7,462 nucleotides of DNA from Ignavibacteria bacterium. GTDB lineage: Bacteria > Bacteroidota > Ignavibacteria > Kapaibacteriales > UBA4661. Under the pieces are notes generated by a model that made no database searches, had not been told where the DNA came from, and worked only from the letters and a program-made list of their open reading frames with translations. A program made the position numbers and the translations under genes. Where the stretch lies: assembly GCA_013298375.1 (NCBI GenBank), contig JAAFHM010000231.1, positions 1 through 7,462 of the forward strand. Direction: 5' to 3'. Positions 5,234 through 7,462 of this stretch are shown here, one piece after another (position 1 is the stretch's first letter; each line of letters opens with the position of its first letter).

Positions 5234-7462
5234 ATGCACCTTTTCCGTTCCTTTGTTGGGAAGCTGTGTTTTTATGCGGTGTGCAGCACCATGATTTTCG
5301 GCGCAGCAGCCCAAGCGCAGACCGCCACGACAACATCTCCCCCAACGCCAATAAAAATCACTTCCGCTATGTTCGGCGACCTCAAAGCCCGCCAAATTGG
5401 TCCCGCAGCCATGAGCGGACGCATTTCGGCGATTGATGTGATTGACAAAAAACTTGACGAGAAAAACCCCAAATCACTCGACCAGCGTATTATCTGGGTC
5501 GGCACGGCAACAGGCGGCGTGTGGAAATCGCTTGACAACGGCACAACATTCAAACCCGTTTTCGACAAACACACCCAATCCATCGGCGCTCTGGCGATTG
5601 ACCAATCCTCAAAAGGCGATATTGTCTGGGTTGGCACGGGAGAAACCAACGTCCGCAATAGCGTTTCTGTTGGCGACGGTATCTATAAAACTACTGATGG
5701 TGGCGACAACTGGCAACGTATGGGCTTGGAGAAGGTCGAGCGGATTGCCAAAGTCGTGATACACAGCACCAACGCCAATATCGTCTATGTGGCGGGCTTG
5801 GGCGCACTTTGGTCGGACAGCGAAGACAGAGGTTTGTACAAAACCACCGATGCTGGCAAAACATGGGAAAAAATTCTCTACGTTGATGCAAAAACCGGAT
5901 GTGCCGATGTGGTCATGGATCCTTCCAATCCGAATATTCTGTACGCTTCGATGTGGCAATTCCGACGCAAAGGATGGGAGTTTTCCTCTGGCGGCGATGG
6001 TAGCGGCTTTTTCAAATCGGTTGACGGTGGCAAAACGTGGAAAAAACTTGGTACCGAGCAGGGACTTCCGGGCGGCATGATTGGGCGGACGTGTATTGCC
6101 GTTGCTCCCTCGAATCCGAATGTCGTCTATGCAATGGTGGAATCGAAAAAAACGGGTATTTACCGCTCCGATAACAAAGGCGAATCATGGAAATTGATGG
6201 CAGATAAAGTGTCACTCACCCTGCGCCCATTCTATTTTGCGGTGCTTGTCGTTGACCCAATGGACGAAAACCGTGTTTACAAGCCAAACTTCCAACTCAA
6301 TATCAGCAATGACGGCGGCAAAACCTTCGAGACCCTTGGTGGTGACACACACGCCGACCACCACGCGCTGTGGATTGACCCCAAAAACCCGATGCACTTG
6401 CTTCTCGGCACTGACGGCGGAGTCTATCGTTCGCTCGACCGAGGCAGAAAATGGCAGTTTTTCCGCAATTTGCCCGTTTCGCAGTTCTACCATGTCAATT
6501 ATGATATGGAAACGCCGTACAACGTCATGGGCGGCTTGCAGGATAACGGCTCATGGATGGCTCCATCCCGCAATAATGGCTCATTGACAAATTCGCTGTG
6601 GAAAAGCGTTGGTTTTGGCGATGGTTTCTATGTTCTGCGCGACCGTTTGGATAAAAACTTTCTCTATTTCGAGATGCAAGGTGGTAATATGCTTCGCCAT
6701 CACTTGCCTACGGGTGAAGTGAAAGTCATTAAGCCACTCGAAAAAGCAGGTGAGCCGAAATATCGCTGGAACTGGAATACGCCGATTGTGCAAAGCCCAA
6801 AAAATCCGAAAACGCTCTATGCTGCTTGCCAATTCCTCTTCCGCTCGTACGATCGAGGCGAAACATGGGAGAAAATCTCGCCTGATTTGACCACCAACGA
6901 TCCGATGAAGCAAAAGCAAGAAGAGTCCGGCGGCGTGACGATGGATAAATCCTCAGCCGAGAACCACACCACCATTTATGCCGTTGCCGAGTCGCCATTG
7001 GATGAAAAAGTGATTTGGTCGGGTACGGACGATGGGAACTTGCAAGTAACGCAAAACGGCGGAAAAACGTGGACAAACGTTATTGCCAATGTGCCGGGCG
7101 TTCCGAAAAACACGTGGGTTTCGACCGTGGAAGCAGGTCATTTCGACAAAGGTACGGCATATGTAACATTCGATGGTCACACGATGGGCGATATGAAAAC
7201 CTACGTTTACAAAACCACCGACTTTGGCAAAACATGGACTGCCTTCACGAGCAGCGAATTTAAGAGCTATGCGCTGTGTATCCGCGAGGATTTGGTCAAT
7301 AAAAACATCCTCTTTTTGGGAACAGAAATGGGCTTGCTCATTTCGCTGGATGGCGGTCAGAACTGGGCGCAAATGACTTCCAACATTCCGAATGTCGGCA
7401 TTCGTGATATTGCCATTCACCCCCGCGAACACGACCTCATCTTGGCAACACACGGGCGCGGC
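5234..7462 (+). CDS. Exported Asp-box (BNR/sortilin-like, VPS10-type) repeat protein; 3' end outside window
   Basis: The frame is open from the ATG at 5234 to the window edge, giving 743 codons; relatives are usually near 1000 residues, so a C-terminal part is missing. The ATG at 5234 is chosen over the one at 5291 because it supplies a signal peptide (core LCFYAVCSTMIFGAAA, likely cleavage after AQAQ, near 29); no Shine-Dalgarno is seen. Eleven Asp-box motifs (S/T-x-D-x-G-x-x-W type) mark beta-propeller blades: residues 99-106, 153-160, 204-211, 262-269, 312-319, 358-365, 400-407, 538-545, 606-613, 661-668 and 704-711. Family hallmarks include IGPAAMSGRI (55-64), HADHHALWIDP (373-383), GGLQDNGSW (433-441) and LILATHGRG (735-743). 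The protein probably forms one or two large seven- to ten-bladed propellers in the periplasm or outside the cell. Databases often call such proteins 'glycosyl hydrolase', but enzyme activity is not shown by this sequence. It follows a strong terminator, so it is likely transcribed separately. Confidence 0.92.
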   Translation, partial: MHLFRSFVGKLCFYAVCSTMIFGAAAQAQTATTTSPPTPIKITSAMFGDLKARQIGPAAMSGRISAIDVIDKKLDEKNPKSLDQRIIWVGTATGGVWKSLDNGTTFKPVFDKHTQSIGALAIDQSSKGDIVWVGTGETNVRNSVSVGDGIYKTTDGGDNWQRMGLEKVERIAKVVIHSTNANIVYVAGLGALWSDSEDRGLYKTTDAGKTWEKILYVDAKTGCADVVMDPSNPNILYASMWQFRRKGWEFSSGGDGSGFFKSVDGGKTWKKLGTEQGLPGGMIGRTCIAVAPSNPNVVYAMVESKKTGIYRSDNKGESWKLMADKVSLTLRPFYFAVLVVDPMDENRVYKPNFQLNISNDGGKTFETLGGDTHADHHALWIDPKNPMHLLLGTDGGVYRSLDRGRKWQFFRNLPVSQFYHVNYDMETPYNVMGGLQDNGSWMAPSRNNGSLTNSLWKSVGFGDGFYVLRDRLDKNFLYFEMQGGNMLRHHLPTGEVKVIKPLEKAGEPKYRWNWNTPIVQSPKNPKTLYAACQFLFRSYDRGETWEKISPDLTTNDPMKQKQEESGGVTMDKSSAENHTTIYAVAESPLDEKVIWSGTDDGNLQVTQNGGKTWTNVIANVPGVPKNTWVSTVEAGHFDKGTAYVTFDGHTMGDMKTYVYKTTDFGKTWTAFTSSEFKSYALCIREDLVNKNILFLGTEMGLLISLDGGQNWAQMTSNIPNVGIRDIAIHPREHDLILATHGRG

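Noticed and set aside
5109..5294. Short plus-strand open frame before the Asp-box gene
   Set aside because: It overlaps the signal peptide of the Asp-box protein in another frame and has no ribosome binding site or recognisable motif.
6953..7453. Minus-strand 166-residue open frame opposite the Asp-box gene
   Set aside because: The plus strand here carries Asp-box repeats and family hallmarks; the antisense frame is a by-product of codon use.

Overview
This window looks like a piece of chromosome from a Gram-negative bacterium of the Bacteroidota/Chlorobiota (FCB) group. The inference rests on gene content: an exported M16-type peptidase homologue with a LolA-like C-terminal extension, a small outer-membrane beta-barrel protein, a very large exported Asp-box (BNR/sortilin-like) protein, and a promoter candidate of the TTG/TAnnTTTG type used in Bacteroidota. 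Several genes also lack a clear Shine-Dalgarno sequence. Base composition looks balanced and even. No genus can be named from this sequence.

Layout. Two genes run on the minus strand in the left part. A PilM-like ASKHA-fold protein (1856-2887) is followed 77 bases later by an exported M16-family protein that starts at 1778 and runs off the left edge. They may be co-transcribed. A 290-base divergent intergenic region (2888-3177) holds a hairpin and an 11-base direct repeat. Three genes then run on the plus strand. They are an outer-membrane beta-barrel protein (3178-3837), an exported three-part protein with a FecR-like domain, an Ig/FN3-like domain and a TPR-like helical tail (4067-5005), and an exported Asp-box repeat protein (5234 to beyond the right edge). 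The second and third are separated by a perfect 15-bp hairpin terminator, so the last gene is probably a separate transcription unit. The middle gene has its own promoter candidate and a clear ribosome binding site.

How the genes relate. Four of the five products carry N-terminal signal peptides and should act in the periplasm, outer membrane or outside the cell. The PilM-like protein appears cytoplasmic. There is no obvious single pathway, and the common theme is cell-envelope and secreted functions. I saw no RNA gene, CRISPR array, insertion sequence or phage gene. No clearly new system is visible. The most useful leads are the degenerate M16 active site, a PilM-like gene without its usual partners beside it, and the FecR/Ig/TPR exported protein.
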